Assembly (NCBI RefSeq): GCF_000374085.1
Contig: NZ_KB893603.1
Span: forward strand, 14,356 to 78,355
Source of the DNA: Spirosoma spitsbergense DSM 19989
GTDB lineage: Bacteria > Bacteroidota > Bacteroidia > Cytophagales > Spirosomataceae
Direction: 5' to 3'
Length of the DNA stretch: 64,000 nt
In this document: one piece after another, positions 16,133 through 24,316 of the stretch
Layout: each line of letters opens with the position of its first letter
Position numbering within the stretch: the first letter of the stretch is position 1
Program-made: the position numbers and the translations under genes
The notes under the pieces: model-generated
The model's input: the letters and a program-made list of their open reading frames with translations, nothing else
What the model was told of the DNA's origin: nothing
The model's database searches: none

Positions 16133-17200
16133 ATGAAACTATTAATTACCGGTGGGGCCGGGTTTATCGGGTCGCACGTTGTTCGACTGTTCGTTACCAA
16201 ATACCCTGAATACCAGATTTACAATCTCGATGCATTGACCTACGCCGGAAACCTGGCCAACCTGTCGGACATTGAACACGCGCCAAACTATACGTTTGTG
16301 AAAGGGGATATCACCGACGCGAAATTTCTGGAGGATATGTTTGCCGAACTTTCCTTCGATGGGGTCATCCACCTGGCCGCCGAATCGCACGTTGACCGCT
16401 CCATTACCGATCCCATGTCGTTTGTGATGACCAACGTGGTTGGAACAGTAAACCTGCTCAATACCGCTAAGAATAGCTGGAAGGATGCCGACGGAAAGCC
16501 AGCCTACGAGGGCAAGCGGTTCTACCACGTCTCGACCGATGAGGTGTACGGCTCGCTGCACAATCCGGAAGATTTCTTTACCGAAGAAACGGCCTACGAC
16601 CCGCAGTCTCCTTACTCGGCTTCCAAGGCAGCTTCGGATCATTTTGTTCGGGCCTACGGCAACACCTATAAGTTGCCGGTGGTACTATCCAACTGCTCCA
16701 ACAACTACGGCCCGAATCACTTCCCGGAAAAACTGATTCCGCTAATGATTCATAATATTCAGACCAATAAACCACTGCCCGTGTACGGCAAAGGAGAGAA
16801 CGTACGGGATTGGCTGTATGTTGTCGACCATGCCCGTGCTATCGATGCCGTTTTCCATACCGGCAAACTGGGCGAAACATACAACATAGGTGGTTTCAAT
16901 GAATGGAAAAACCTTGACCTGGTACACCTGCTGTGCCAGATTATGGATCGAAAACTGAATCGGGAAGAAGGCACCTCGGCCAAATTAATTACCTACGTAA
17001 CGGATCGTGCCGGGCACGACCTTCGGTACGCCATTGATGCCCATAAAATTATGAATGAACTGGGTTGGCAGCCATCGCTTCAGTTTGAAGAAGGCCTCGA
17101 AAAAACGGTTGACTGGTTCCTGGCCAATCAAACCTGGCTCGATAACGTCACATCAGGTGCCTATCAGGGCTATTATCAGGACATGTACGCAAATAGATAA
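16133..17200 (+). CDS. rfbB: dTDP-glucose 4,6-dehydratase
   Basis: RfbB/RmlB converts dTDP-glucose to dTDP-4-keto-6-deoxyglucose, the second step toward dTDP-rhamnose and related sugars. The 355-residue enzyme has TGGAGFIGSH at 6-15, the catalytic Thr135-Asp136-Glu137 in VSTDEVYGSL, and Tyr161/Lys165 in YSASKAASDH. It also has SNNYGPNHFPEKLIP and RDWLYVVDHARA. All catalytic residues are present. The ATG follows galE by 58 bp, and rfbA follows after an inverted repeat. rfbC and rfbD are not in this window. Confidence 0.95.
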   Translation: MKLLITGGAGFIGSHVVRLFVTKYPEYQIYNLDALTYAGNLANLSDIEHAPNYTFVKGDITDAKFLEDMFAELSFDGVIHLAAESHVDRSITDPMSFVMTNVVGTVNLLNTAKNSWKDADGKPAYEGKRFYHVSTDEVYGSLHNPEDFFTEETAYDPQSPYSASKAASDHFVRAYGNTYKLPVVLSNCSNNYGPNHFPEKLIPLMIHNIQTNKPLPVYGKGENVRDWLYVVDHARAIDAVFHTGKLGETYNIGGFNEWKNLDLVHLLCQIMDRKLNREEGTSAKLITYVTDRAGHDLRYAIDAHKIMNELGWQPSLQFEEGLEKTVDWFLANQTWLDNVTSGAYQGYYQDMYANR

Positions 17201-17204
17201 TTGT

Positions 17205-17259
17205 GAATGGGCGAATGAGTGACTATTTACCGCACACTCATTCATTCATTTACTCATTC
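17205..17259. repeat. Inverted GAATGAGTG repeat between rfbB and rfbA
   Basis: Arms 17213-17221 and 17235-17243 pair perfectly over 9 bp. The right side continues as CATTCATTTACTCATTC up to seven bases before the rfbA ATG, and the left side begins four bases after the rfbB stop. Same unit family as the 10-11 kb repeats. Confidence 0.75.
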
Positions 17260-17266
17260 AGAAACT

Positions 17267-18127
17267 ATGAAAGGGATTATATTGGCCGGAGGCTCCGGTA
17301 CTCGTCTTCATCCGCTTACGCTCGCGGTATCCAAACAGTTGATGCCCGTCTACGATAAGCCGATGATCTATTATCCGCTATCGATTTTGATGCTGTCTGG
17401 CATCCGGGAGATTCTTATTATTTCGACTCCGCACGATCTGCCTCATTTTGAGAAACTCCTCGGCGACGGTGAGCGTTTTGGTTGCCAGTTTACGTACGCC
17501 GTTCAGCCTAGCCCCGACGGCCTGGCGCAGGCATTTATCATTGGCGAAGAGTTTATTGGCAATGAGAAGGTCGCACTGGTATTGGGTGATAATATTTTCT
17601 ATGGCTCAGGCCTGTCCAAATTGCTTCAGGCCAATAATGATCCGGATGGTGGCGTAGTGTATGCCTATCAGGTAAACGATCCTGAGCGCTACGGCGTGGT
17701 TGAGTTCGATGATCATTTTAATGTTTTATCCATCGAAGAAAAACCCGAGAAACCCAAGTCAAATTACGCCGTTCCCGGCCTGTATTTCTACGATAATGAG
17801 GTAGTTGATATTGCTAAAAATATTAAACCTTCCCCACGCGGTGAACTGGAAATTACGGACATTAACCGGGTCTATCTGGAGCGTGGTAAACTAAAAGTCG
17901 GCGTTCTGGACCGGGGAACTGCCTGGCTCGATACGGGTACCTTTGAATCATTGATACAGGCCGGGCAGTTCGTACACGTAATCGAAGAGCGACAGGGATT
18001 GAAAATTGGTTGTCCGGAAGAGATTGCTTACCGCATGAAATTCATCACGGCCGAACAGTTGACAACCATTGCAAAACCATTAGTCAAAAGTGGTTATGGT
18101 GCTTACCTGCTAAATCTTCTGAAGTAA
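17267..18127 (+). CDS. rfbA: Glucose-1-phosphate thymidylyltransferase
   Basis: RfbA/RmlA makes dTDP-glucose from dTTP and glucose-1-phosphate, the first step of the dTDP-sugar path. The 286-residue enzyme starts [18 protein letters not shown], the nucleotide-binding loop. It continues with [18 protein letters not shown], the LGDNIFYG metal-site segment, [18 protein letters not shown] and the TAWLDTGT motif near the end. ATG 17267 gives the exact family start; the longer frame only reads through the repeat leader. It acts directly before RfbB, encoded immediately upstream. Confidence 0.96.
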   Translation: MKGIILAGGSGTRLHPLTLAVSKQLMPVYDKPMIYYPLSILMLSGIREILIISTPHDLPHFEKLLGDGERFGCQFTYAVQPSPDGLAQAFIIGEEFIGNEKVALVLGDNIFYGSGLSKLLQANNDPDGGVVYAYQVNDPERYGVVEFDDHFNVLSIEEKPEKPKSNYAVPGLYFYDNEVVDIAKNIKPSPRGELEITDINRVYLERGKLKVGVLDRGTAWLDTGTFESLIQAGQFVHVIEERQGLKIGCPEEIAYRMKFITAEQLTTIAKPLVKSGYGAYLLNLLK

Positions 18128-18170
18128 GAAAAGGAATTGACTACATCAGTGTGTGGTGTATTGACGGATA

Positions 18171-18205
18171 AAAAAATGCCGGGGCAAATTGCTCCGGCAT
18201 TTTTA
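18171..18205 (+). terminator. Intrinsic terminator after rfbA
   Basis: An AAAAATGCCGG arm pairs with CCGGCATTTTT across a short loop, and the T-run follows. It ends the galE-rfbB-rfbA stretch. Confidence 0.85.
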
Positions 18206-18542
18206 TTGACCTAACCTATAAGAAATATCGTTATTGATGCCTGCTTCAGTAGTCGCGGTATCAACTATAGGGTCAAAGGTAGAGCCTGAAGCAGGGCAGA
18301 TGAAGAGAAGAAATACTGTTTTTAGTTACTGTAATCAGGGTAGGCGAAAATGCGCACTTTACTACGTAGTTCTACGTATTGCTGTATTCTTTATCTTAGT
18401 TAAGATATTGTTAGTTAGTTAGTTATCTTGTTTTGGTATTTTATAGGGAAAATGGCAATTGGCGTTTCCTGTTGTATGTTCGTTACGCTTTCCGGTTTTA
18501 TCCATTCTAGATATTTTTTACTTTATTATTCTTTTTAAGCGC
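18206..18542 (+). other. Leader region of the small Cys protein gene
   Basis: No gene seen. It contains a 10-bp inverted repeat CCTGCTTCAG (18240-18249) and CTGAAGCAGG (18286-18295) with a 36-nt loop, an ACTACGTAGTTCTACGTA stretch near 18361, and a GTTA microsatellite near 18409-18428. These could be regulator sites or RNA structure for the downstream genes. Confidence 0.4.
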
Positions 18543-18947
18543 ATGAACGATTCTATTTTTAATGAAAATGCAGGACGTTTTCTTACTGCTAAAGAAACCA
18601 AATCCCTCAAAGAGACCTACCGCAATTGTAAATTGGCCTGTGGTGAAAAAGAAGAAGAATACACCCGCTCGGAGTTTTTCGGCCTCGACAGAGTGAATCA
18701 GTTGCTGAAGCAACCGGGCTGTGTAGGGGTCCGTGTTCATTATGCCAACCGGTGGGAAGATGAGGATGGTAAACCTGCCGAAGTGGGTAAAGGACAATTT
18801 AAGCCCCGTGTTTTGCTAACAGGTGTCGATGCAAAGGGGAGAGATTTGGGCGCTCAGTCAGGTATGGGTGGGCTTAAAGATGATGGTGATCCGGGTGAGA
18901 TGGTAGTGGGTGATGGGTGGACGTGTCCTAAACAGTGTGCTGCTTAG
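18543..18947 (+). CDS. Small conserved Cys-containing protein of unknown function
   Basis: The 134-residue protein has no signal peptide and five cysteines (29, 33, 60, 128, 132). Its pattern is a helical N-terminus with LTAKETKSLKETYRN, then VNQLLKQPGCVGVRVHYA, a strand LLTGVDAKGRDL and a final WTCPKQCAA. I recognise this layout (QPGCVGxRxYYA ... VGVDxxGxD ... CPxxC) as a recurrent Bacteroidota family without assigned function, often encoded next to a small polytopic membrane protein as here. ATG 18543 was chosen because the upstream extension is a hydrophobic stretch foreign to the family. It could be a ligand, sensor or effector; no enzyme motif is visible. Confidence 0.7.
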   Translation: MNDSIFNENAGRFLTAKETKSLKETYRNCKLACGEKEEEYTRSEFFGLDRVNQLLKQPGCVGVRVHYANRWEDEDGKPAEVGKGQFKPRVLLTGVDAKGRDLGAQSGMGGLKDDGDPGEMVVGDGWTCPKQCAA

Positions 18948-18965
18948 TTGGAAGGGTGTTAAATC

Positions 18966-19637
18966 ATGACAGAAAGACTTTTTCATCTAATTGAAAAATA
19001 CCCCTTAAATTTAGTTTCTCATTTATTCAGTCTTCTCCCAATTGCGCTGGGATTGGCTTTACTCAACTGCTTATCAACAAGTTATAAGGTTGTCTTGTTG
19101 CTGTTTGCCCTGTACTTCATCAGTGATACCTATTCGCTGTGGCTGGTTATGGCGCGGGTGAGTACGTACCCAATTCAAAATCTACAACCGCTATTTGAAA
19201 TAGGAATCATAACTGCCGTTTACCTGAACAGTTTTCGGAAAAACGAAACGGGGAAATGGATAAAACTCGCTGCTATTCTGAGTGCATTCATTATTGTTTT
19301 CAGTTATCGGCAAAGTACTATTTCAACGGTTGGCCTTACGACACAACGCCTGTTTGAAACGATAACAGTACTACTCTATTTTAATAAAATACTGATTGAA
19401 GCACGGGTGAAAAACATACTGTTCCATAGTATGTTCTGGCTGAGTTCGGGGTTGTTGATTTATTCGGCCGGTACATTTTTCTTTTCACTTTTTAGCTCGT
19501 ACCTGTATAGCGATACTATTTCAAATGAAGAATTTGATCCGTTCTGGAGACTAAATCAAATTTTATACATCATATTCTGCCTGATGTCGTCCGTTGGTAT
19601 ATGGGTTTGCAGGTATGAAATAGATAACCTGTCTTAA
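18966..19637 (+). CDS. Polytopic membrane protein of unknown function
   Basis: The 223-residue protein has about seven hydrophobic segments (roughly 17-36, 41-63, 72-90, 97-115, 127-143, 150-180, 198-217) and no recognised domain. It starts 18 bp after the small Cys protein gene, so they are likely co-transcribed. A histidine kinase with one membrane helix and no sensor domain follows 227 bp later. The arrangement suggests it may sense a signal for that kinase, which is inference from context only. Confidence 0.65.
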   Translation: MTERLFHLIEKYPLNLVSHLFSLLPIALGLALLNCLSTSYKVVLLLFALYFISDTYSLWLVMARVSTYPIQNLQPLFEIGIITAVYLNSFRKNETGKWIKLAAILSAFIIVFSYRQSTISTVGLTTQRLFETITVLLYFNKILIEARVKNILFHSMFWLSSGLLIYSAGTFFFSLFSSYLYSDTISNEEFDPFWRLNQILYIIFCLMSSVGIWVCRYEIDNLS

Positions 19638-19686
19638 CAAAAAAACAGTAAAACAGGATAAAGTAAAATTTATTCCGACTTGAAAG

Positions 19687-19747
19687 GACGTAAGACAAGA
19701 GCTATAAGGTATTGTATATCAACAGCTAGCCTCTTTGCTCTTACGTC
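19687..19747. repeat. Inverted repeat between membrane protein and kinase genes
   Basis: GACGTAAG at 19687-19694 pairs with CTTACGTC at 19740-19747, with further imperfect pairing inside (ACAAGAG against CTCTTTG). A T-rich stretch follows. It may be a partial terminator separating the two halves of the gene set. Confidence 0.5.
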
Positions 19748-19864
19748 TATTTTATTTGAAGTAGTACCGCCTTTACCGTTTACTCAATGGTTCACTTAAA
19801 CAGTTGACATTCAATCCGTTATTTTTGACCTTTACTAATCATGGATTGGCTGTAAATAGAGATA

Positions 19865-20677
19865 ATGTCGACAAACGCCGGTTTTGCAATTGCCGTAGGA
19901 ACGGCTGTATTATTGATAATGGCCGTGTTCATTATCATCTTCGTCGCTTATTATCAGCAAAAACAAACCCAACAGCAACTCGCTATCAAAGAGCTACAGG
20001 CGCAGCATCGGCAACAGTTGATGGAGGCCACTTTCCGGGGCCAGGAAGAAGAACGAAAACGGCTCGCCGAAGACATGCACGACGGTATCGGCACCATGCT
20101 GTCCATTACCAAAATGAGCCTGAACCAACTGGAAAAACAGTTGGGTAGTACGATGGAACTGGGGTTACAGTTTCAGAAGACGCGTTCCATGATTGACGAA
20201 ACCATGACCAATGTCCGGCGTATCAGCCGGAACCTGGTTCCTACAACGCTGGAGCGGTTTGGTTTGCTGGCCGCTCTGGAAGAACTTGCCGAACGTGCAA
20301 CAACGTCCGAAACGGAAGTGCAGCTAGTGTACAGCGAATCGGCCATTCATTTGCTCCCCGTTACGGAGTTGATGTTTTATCGCATTGCGCAGGAGTTGGT
20401 AAACAATGCCATCCGCCATGCCCGTGCCAGGCACATAACGATTCAGCTAGTTTATTTCGATAGCGAAGTCCGGCTTTCTGTACTGGATGATGGCGTTGGA
20501 TTTGATGTCGATGCCGTTATGGAGAACAGGCAGACTGGTCTGGGGCTTCGCAACATTGAGAGTCGACTGAACGTAGTTAATGGCCATGTAACGTTCGATT
20601 CATCACCCGGCCGGGGGTCCCAAATTCATGTGCAGGTTCATCTGCACGAAGTACAGCCTGCAAAAATAATGAGTTGA
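19865..20677 (+). CDS. Sensor histidine kinase, NarX/DegS type, without sensor domain
   Basis: The 270-residue protein has one N-terminal membrane helix (about 8-30), a short coiled coil, and then a HisKA_3 dimerisation domain with the phosphoacceptor His72 in RLAEDMHDGIGTMLS. The ATPase domain follows, with QELVNNAIRHA (N box), LDDGVGFD (G1) and GLGLRNIESR (G2). No periplasmic or PAS domain exists, so input must come through the helix or a partner protein. The response regulator follows 67 bp downstream and is its likely target. The polytopic membrane protein upstream is a plausible input partner. Confidence 0.9.
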   Translation: MSTNAGFAIAVGTAVLLIMAVFIIIFVAYYQQKQTQQQLAIKELQAQHRQQLMEATFRGQEEERKRLAEDMHDGIGTMLSITKMSLNQLEKQLGSTMELGLQFQKTRSMIDETMTNVRRISRNLVPTTLERFGLLAALEELAERATTSETEVQLVYSESAIHLLPVTELMFYRIAQELVNNAIRHARARHITIQLVYFDSEVRLSVLDDGVGFDVDAVMENRQTGLGLRNIESRLNVVNGHVTFDSSPGRGSQIHVQVHLHEVQPAKIMS

Positions 20678-20744
20678 TTTGTTGGCGGGATAATGGCAAC
20701 TTGCGACTAACGATTATGGTTTTGATCCTAACTCTTCCTTCTCT

Positions 20745-21419
20745 ATGCGAAAAATTAAACTAGCCATCTGCGACGATCATACACTATTCCGCGTTGGCAT
20801 GGCCACCATTGTTGGCCAGATTCATGACTTCGAACTAATTCTGGAAGCAGGCAATGGTCAGGAATTGATCGATAAAATTCCCCGCAAGATGCCCGATGTG
20901 GTACTGCTCGACCTTCAAATGCCGGTTATGGATGGAACCGCTACCGCCGATTACTTACGGGAACACTACCCACTCATTAAGATCGTTGTGTTAACGATGC
21001 ACGACGAAGACAGAATGGTTCTGCATTTACTGGAGAAAGGCGTTAGCGGTTATCTGCTCAAGGATGCCGAAGCCGGCGAAGTAGAAAAAGCCGTTCGTAA
21101 GGTAATGGATGAAGGGGTATATCTGAATGAGTTCGTATCGAAAGCTATGCTCCGCAAAATGACCAATAAAACAACGGTCAATAAGCCCATCAATGCTTTC
21201 TATAACAGTAAGGTACTCTTATCAGAACGGGAAAAAGAAGTATTGATGCTAATTTGCGAAGGCCTTTCGACCAATGAAATCAGCGAAAAAATCTTTTTAA
21301 GCCCCCGCACGGTCGAAGGGCACCGGCTACGTATCCTTGAAAAAACGGGTACCAAAAATACGGCCGGCATGGTAGCCTACGCGTTTAAGAATGATCTGGT
21401 TGGCAACAGCATGGTGTAA
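20745..21419 (+). CDS. NarL/FixJ-type response regulator
   Basis: The 224-residue protein has a receiver domain with acidic Asp10-Asp11 in AICDDHTLFR, the phosphoacceptor Asp56 in VVLLDLQMPVMDG, a switch Thr in VVLTMHDED and the conserved Lys in GYLLKDAEAGE. A LuxR-type helix-turn-helix follows (LLSEREKEVLMLICEGLS and SPRTVEGHRLRILEK). It is probably phosphorylated by the kinase encoded just upstream and acts as a transcription factor. Its target genes are not evident; the four-gene set is a candidate for autoregulation. Confidence 0.93.
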   Translation: MRKIKLAICDDHTLFRVGMATIVGQIHDFELILEAGNGQELIDKIPRKMPDVVLLDLQMPVMDGTATADYLREHYPLIKIVVLTMHDEDRMVLHLLEKGVSGYLLKDAEAGEVEKAVRKVMDEGVYLNEFVSKAMLRKMTNKTTVNKPINAFYNSKVLLSEREKEVLMLICEGLSTNEISEKIFLSPRTVEGHRLRILEKTGTKNTAGMVAYAFKNDLVGNSMV

Positions 21420-21602
21420 GGGGAGCCAGTAGACCGGGTTTTAAGGGGGCAGGTAATTGATAAACCCATTGTTCGATTACCAGTTATCAAAACAGAAGCC
21501 AGCTAATATTGGTAAAAACGCCGTTGGCGTAGTTTTACACTAACAAATTAGTAGTTTTGACCAACTTTGCCCCTAATCTTAATCACTGGTCTCTACTATA
21601 CC

Positions 21603-22184
21603 ATGTCAAAATCATTAATTATCGTAGTTGTTATCGCCCTGGCTCTGGGCGTGTTTGGCTGTAGTTCGTATAACGGTCTGGTCCAGGAAGACACCAACGT
21701 GCAGGAAAAATGGGCACAGGTGCAAACGCAATACCAGCGCCGGTCAGACCTGATTCCGAATCTTGTTCGTACCGTACAGGGAGCGGCTAACTTTGAGAAG
21801 AGTACGCTGACGGCAGTTATTCAGGCTCGTTCTAAGGCAACCAGCATTAATCTGACTGCCGACCAGCTAACGCCTGAAAATATTCAGAAATTTCAGGCTG
21901 CCCAGGATCAACTCAGTGGGTCACTGTCCCGATTGCTGGCGGTAGCGGAGGCTTATCCGCAACTGAAAGCAACCCAGAATTTCTCCGAACTTCAGGCGCA
22001 GCTTGAAGGGACAGAAAATCGAATTTCTGTCTCCCGAAATGACTTCAATGGGGCCGTAAAAACCTATAATCAGTCGGTTCGTTCTTTCCCGAATAATATC
22101 TTCGCCGGCATTTTTGGATTCCCCGTAAAAGGATTCTTCGAGGCTTCGCAGGCCGCCCAAAGTGCGCCAACTGTACAGTTTTAA
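21603..22184 (+). CDS. lemA: LemA family lipoprotein
   Basis: The 193-residue protein starts with a hydrophobic segment ending in LGVFGCSS, which fits a lipobox. It continues with the LemA hallmarks YNGLVQEDTNVQEKWAQVQ, YQRRSDLIPNLV, the FQAAQDQLSGSLSRLLAVAE region and ENRISVSRNDFNGAVKTYN. LemA proteins are membrane-linked helical bundles of uncertain function, typically encoded with TPM-domain proteins, as here. ATG 21603 follows from the family start; the longer frame adds residues before the signal. A TAGTTTTG element at 21552-21559 is a possible -7 box. It forms an operon-like set with the two following genes. Confidence 0.92.
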   Translation: MSKSLIIVVVIALALGVFGCSSYNGLVQEDTNVQEKWAQVQTQYQRRSDLIPNLVRTVQGAANFEKSTLTAVIQARSKATSINLTADQLTPENIQKFQAAQDQLSGSLSRLLAVAEAYPQLKATQNFSELQAQLEGTENRISVSRNDFNGAVKTYNQSVRSFPNNIFAGIFGFPVKGFFEASQAAQSAPTVQF

Positions 22185-22193
22185 TGAATAATG

Positions 22194-22290
22194 GATAATG
22201 TACGATGAACAATGGGTGGCTTTCGAATCGCCATTGTTCATTGCACATTATCCCGCACGGGCGGCCCCGATTACCCATTCTACATTATCC
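22194..22290. repeat. Inverted repeat with a third copy before the TPM gene start
   Basis: Arms 22194-22215 and 22231-22252 (22 nt, two mismatches) form a hairpin right after the lemA stop. A further direct partial copy of the right arm, ending ACATTATCCT, lies at 22272-22290 and abuts the ATG at 22292. It shares the design of the other gap palindromes but has its own unit sequence. Confidence 0.82.
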
Positions 22291-22291
22291 T

Positions 22292-22720
22292 ATGAATCCC
22301 TTCACTGCCGATGAACAACAGCGCATTGTAGCATCCATTCGGCAAGCCGAAAAGGCTACATCGGGCGAAATCCGGGTACATGTAGAAGCGCATTGTACTA
22401 CGGATGACCCCGTACAACGGGCTATTGATGTATTTGCCCACCTGGGGATGCATCAGACCAAGGATCAAAACGGTGTCCTGTTCTACCTCGCTCATGCCGA
22501 CCGTAAATTTGCCGTTGTTGGTGATAAGGGAATTGATGCGAAAGTGCCCGCCGACTTCTGGGAGAGCACGAAGAACCTGCTCCGCAGTCATTTTGCAAAG
22601 GGAGCCTATGCGGATGGCTTAAGCCGGGGAATAGAACAGGCCGGGCAGCAGTTGAAACAGTATTTTCCTTACGCCAGCGATGACACCAACGAACTAGCTG
22701 ACGATATTTCGTTTGACTGA
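22292..22720 (+). CDS. TPM domain protein (cytoplasmic form)
   Basis: The 142-residue protein has a TPM (TLP18.3/Psb32/MOLO-1) domain: FTADEQQRIVASIRQAEKAT, SGEIRVHVEAHC, GVLFYLAHADRKFAVVGDKG and the ending FAKGAYADGLSRGIEQAG. It has no signal peptide or membrane helix, unlike the next gene's product. TPM proteins have acid-phosphatase or assembly roles in plants, and the bacterial role is unknown. It sits between lemA and a second TPM gene, a conserved Bacteroidota trio. ATG 22292 was preferred over the longer frame, which reads through the repeat leader. Confidence 0.88.
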   Translation: MNPFTADEQQRIVASIRQAEKATSGEIRVHVEAHCTTDDPVQRAIDVFAHLGMHQTKDQNGVLFYLAHADRKFAVVGDKGIDAKVPADFWESTKNLLRSHFAKGAYADGLSRGIEQAGQQLKQYFPYASDDTNELADDISFD

Positions 22721-22727
22721 TACCGCC

Positions 22728-23564
22728 GTGACTGTACCTAATTTTCCTCATATAATTGTCCGTTTCCTCCGTCTTGCCCTAGTAGCACTACTGCTGGTTG
22801 CGCCAGTTGGTGTGTGGGCGCAGGACTCCGCCACCGATACTGGAACATCGAACGTAATTCCTGATAAGCCAAATCCGCCCCGGCTGGTCAATGATTTTGT
22901 GGGTATTCTATCCCGTTCTGACCGGGAGCAACTGGAACAGAAACTCCGGGTTTATAATGACTCAACCTCAACGCAAATCGTTGTTGTGATTGTTAAAACG
23001 ACTGAACCTTATCCTATTGGCGATTTTGCTTTTCAGGTGGGTCGGAAGTGGGGTATTGGGCAAAAGGGTAAAAATAACGGGCTGGTGCTTGCCTGGGCTA
23101 CCGAAACCCGTAAAGTGTATATCGCTACGGGTTACGGACTGGAGGGAGCCATTCCGGATGCCATTGCCAAGCGAATTATATCGAATACAATTGTTCCGGC
23201 CTTTAAACAGGAGCAATACTATCAGGGGCTGGACAAAGCAACGACCGAAATTATTCAGCGGGCCAGTGGCGAGTACAAAGCCGAGCCTGACACGGATACG
23301 GGGGATGGAGGCTTCCCCGTTATCTTTATCGTTTTTGGGGTCATGATTATTATCTTCATCTTCTCCCGGCGCAATAACGGAGGGGGGGGCAGCAACCGCA
23401 ATCGGGGCGGAGGATGGGGCCCCATCTTTTTTCCAACCTCGACCTACTCTGGCTGGGGAGGTTCAGGCGGTGGCGGCTGGAGTGGCGGTGGTGGAAGTGG
23501 GGGAGGGTTTGGTGGTTTTGGCGGGGGAAGCTTCGGGGGTGGGGGTGCCGGGGGGAGTTACTAA
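22728..23564 (+). CDS. TPM domain membrane protein with Gly-rich tail (YgcG type)
   Basis: The protein of about 278 residues has a signal peptide (ALLLVAPVGVWAQ), a TPM domain (VNDFVGILSRSDREQLEQKL, STQIVVVIVKT, GLVLAWATETRKVYIATGYG and LEGAIPDAIAKRI), one membrane helix (VIFIVFGVMIIIFIFS) and a long Gly/Ser-rich C-terminus. The TPM domain should face the periplasm and the Gly-rich tail the cytoplasm. YgcG-type proteins are regularly paired with LemA. The GTG at 22728 avoids overlap with the upstream stop; a TTG at 22713 is an alternative. Confidence 0.88.
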   Translation: MTVPNFPHIIVRFLRLALVALLLVAPVGVWAQDSATDTGTSNVIPDKPNPPRLVNDFVGILSRSDREQLEQKLRVYNDSTSTQIVVVIVKTTEPYPIGDFAFQVGRKWGIGQKGKNNGLVLAWATETRKVYIATGYGLEGAIPDAIAKRIISNTIVPAFKQEQYYQGLDKATTEIIQRASGEYKAEPDTDTGDGGFPVIFIVFGVMIIIFIFSRRNNGGGGSNRNRGGGWGPIFFPTSTYSGWGGSGGGGWSGGGGSGGGFGGFGGGSFGGGGAGGSY

Positions 23565-23700
23565 GTGGTTAACTGATGGTCATTCGTTGTCATTAGATGG
23601 TCACTTAGTAGTCAGTCAAGTGTCATTTGCTGTTTCCGCATCATGACCACTTAATGACCACGAATGACTATCTGATGACCAGAAATGACTACTAAGTGTT
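23565..23700. repeat. Cluster of TGGTCAT/ATGACCA inverted repeats between convergent genes
   Basis: The gap holds roughly ten degenerate ATGACCA units. Arms 23575-23595 and 23652-23672 pair over 21 nt with two mismatches, while 23602-23614 and 23686-23698 pair perfectly over 13 nt. The two pairings interlace, so they are alternatives or a pseudoknot. It lies between the convergent TPM and gmhA genes and may end both transcripts. Confidence 0.85.
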
Positions 23701-23702
23701 TC

Positions 23703-24275
23703 TCAAACAAGCTGTTTCTCAATTAGCAGAATAAACAGGTGAATCACTTTAATGTGAATCTCCTGAATGCGGTCGGCATAGCCAAAGTGAGGAACCCGAA
23801 TCTCGACATCGGCCTGACCAGCCAGCTTTCCGCCGTCTTTCCCGGTCAATAAAACCACGTTCATCCCCTTGTATCTGGCGGCTTCAACTGCTTTGATCAC
23901 GTTGGCCGAATTGCCGCTCGTGCTCAGACCCAGTAACACATCACCCTCGCTGCCCAGGCCCTCTATGAACCGGGAAAAAACGTAATCGTAGCCGTAGTCA
24001 TTACTAACGCAGGAAAGGTGACTGACATCAGAAATGGCAATGGCTGCCAGCGAACGGCGGTCATCGCGATAACGGCCTGATAGTTCTTCCGCAAAATGCA
24101 TGGCATCGCAATGGGAGCCCCCGTTGCCACAGGAAATGATTTTTCGGCCATTGCGCAGGGCATCAGCCATTAACGTTGCCGCCTGTTCAATGGCGGTTAA
24201 ATGAGCAGGATCGTTGAGAAACGTATCCAAAACCGATTGTGCTTCGGTTAATTCCTGCCGGATAATATCAAGCAT
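23703..24275 (-). CDS. gmhA: Sedoheptulose-7-phosphate isomerase (SIS domain)
   Basis: GmhA isomerises sedoheptulose 7-phosphate to D-glycero-D-manno-heptose 7-phosphate, the first step in ADP-heptose synthesis for lipopolysaccharide or other glycans. The 190-residue SIS protein has [34 protein letters not shown] and [12 protein letters not shown], with length as in the family. I placed the start at the ATG giving [13 protein letters not shown]; the longer frame reaches into the next gene's tail region. The heptose kinase and nucleotidyltransferase (hldE) are not adjacent. It could share a transcript with the Wzi/RemB-type gene upstream on the same strand. Confidence 0.9.
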   Translation of the reverse strand: MLDIIRQELTEAQSVLDTFLNDPAHLTAIEQAATLMADALRNGRKIISCGNGGSHCDAMHFAEELSGRYRDDRRSLAAIAISDVSHLSCVSNDYGYDYVFSRFIEGLGSEGDVLLGLSTSGNSANVIKAVEAARYKGMNVVLLTGKDGGKLAGQADVEIRVPHFGYADRIQEIHIKVIHLFILLIEKQLV

Positions 24276-24316
24276 CAATGACGTAGTAAAGTAGAAAATC
24301 GGTAAGCAATGGCGTG

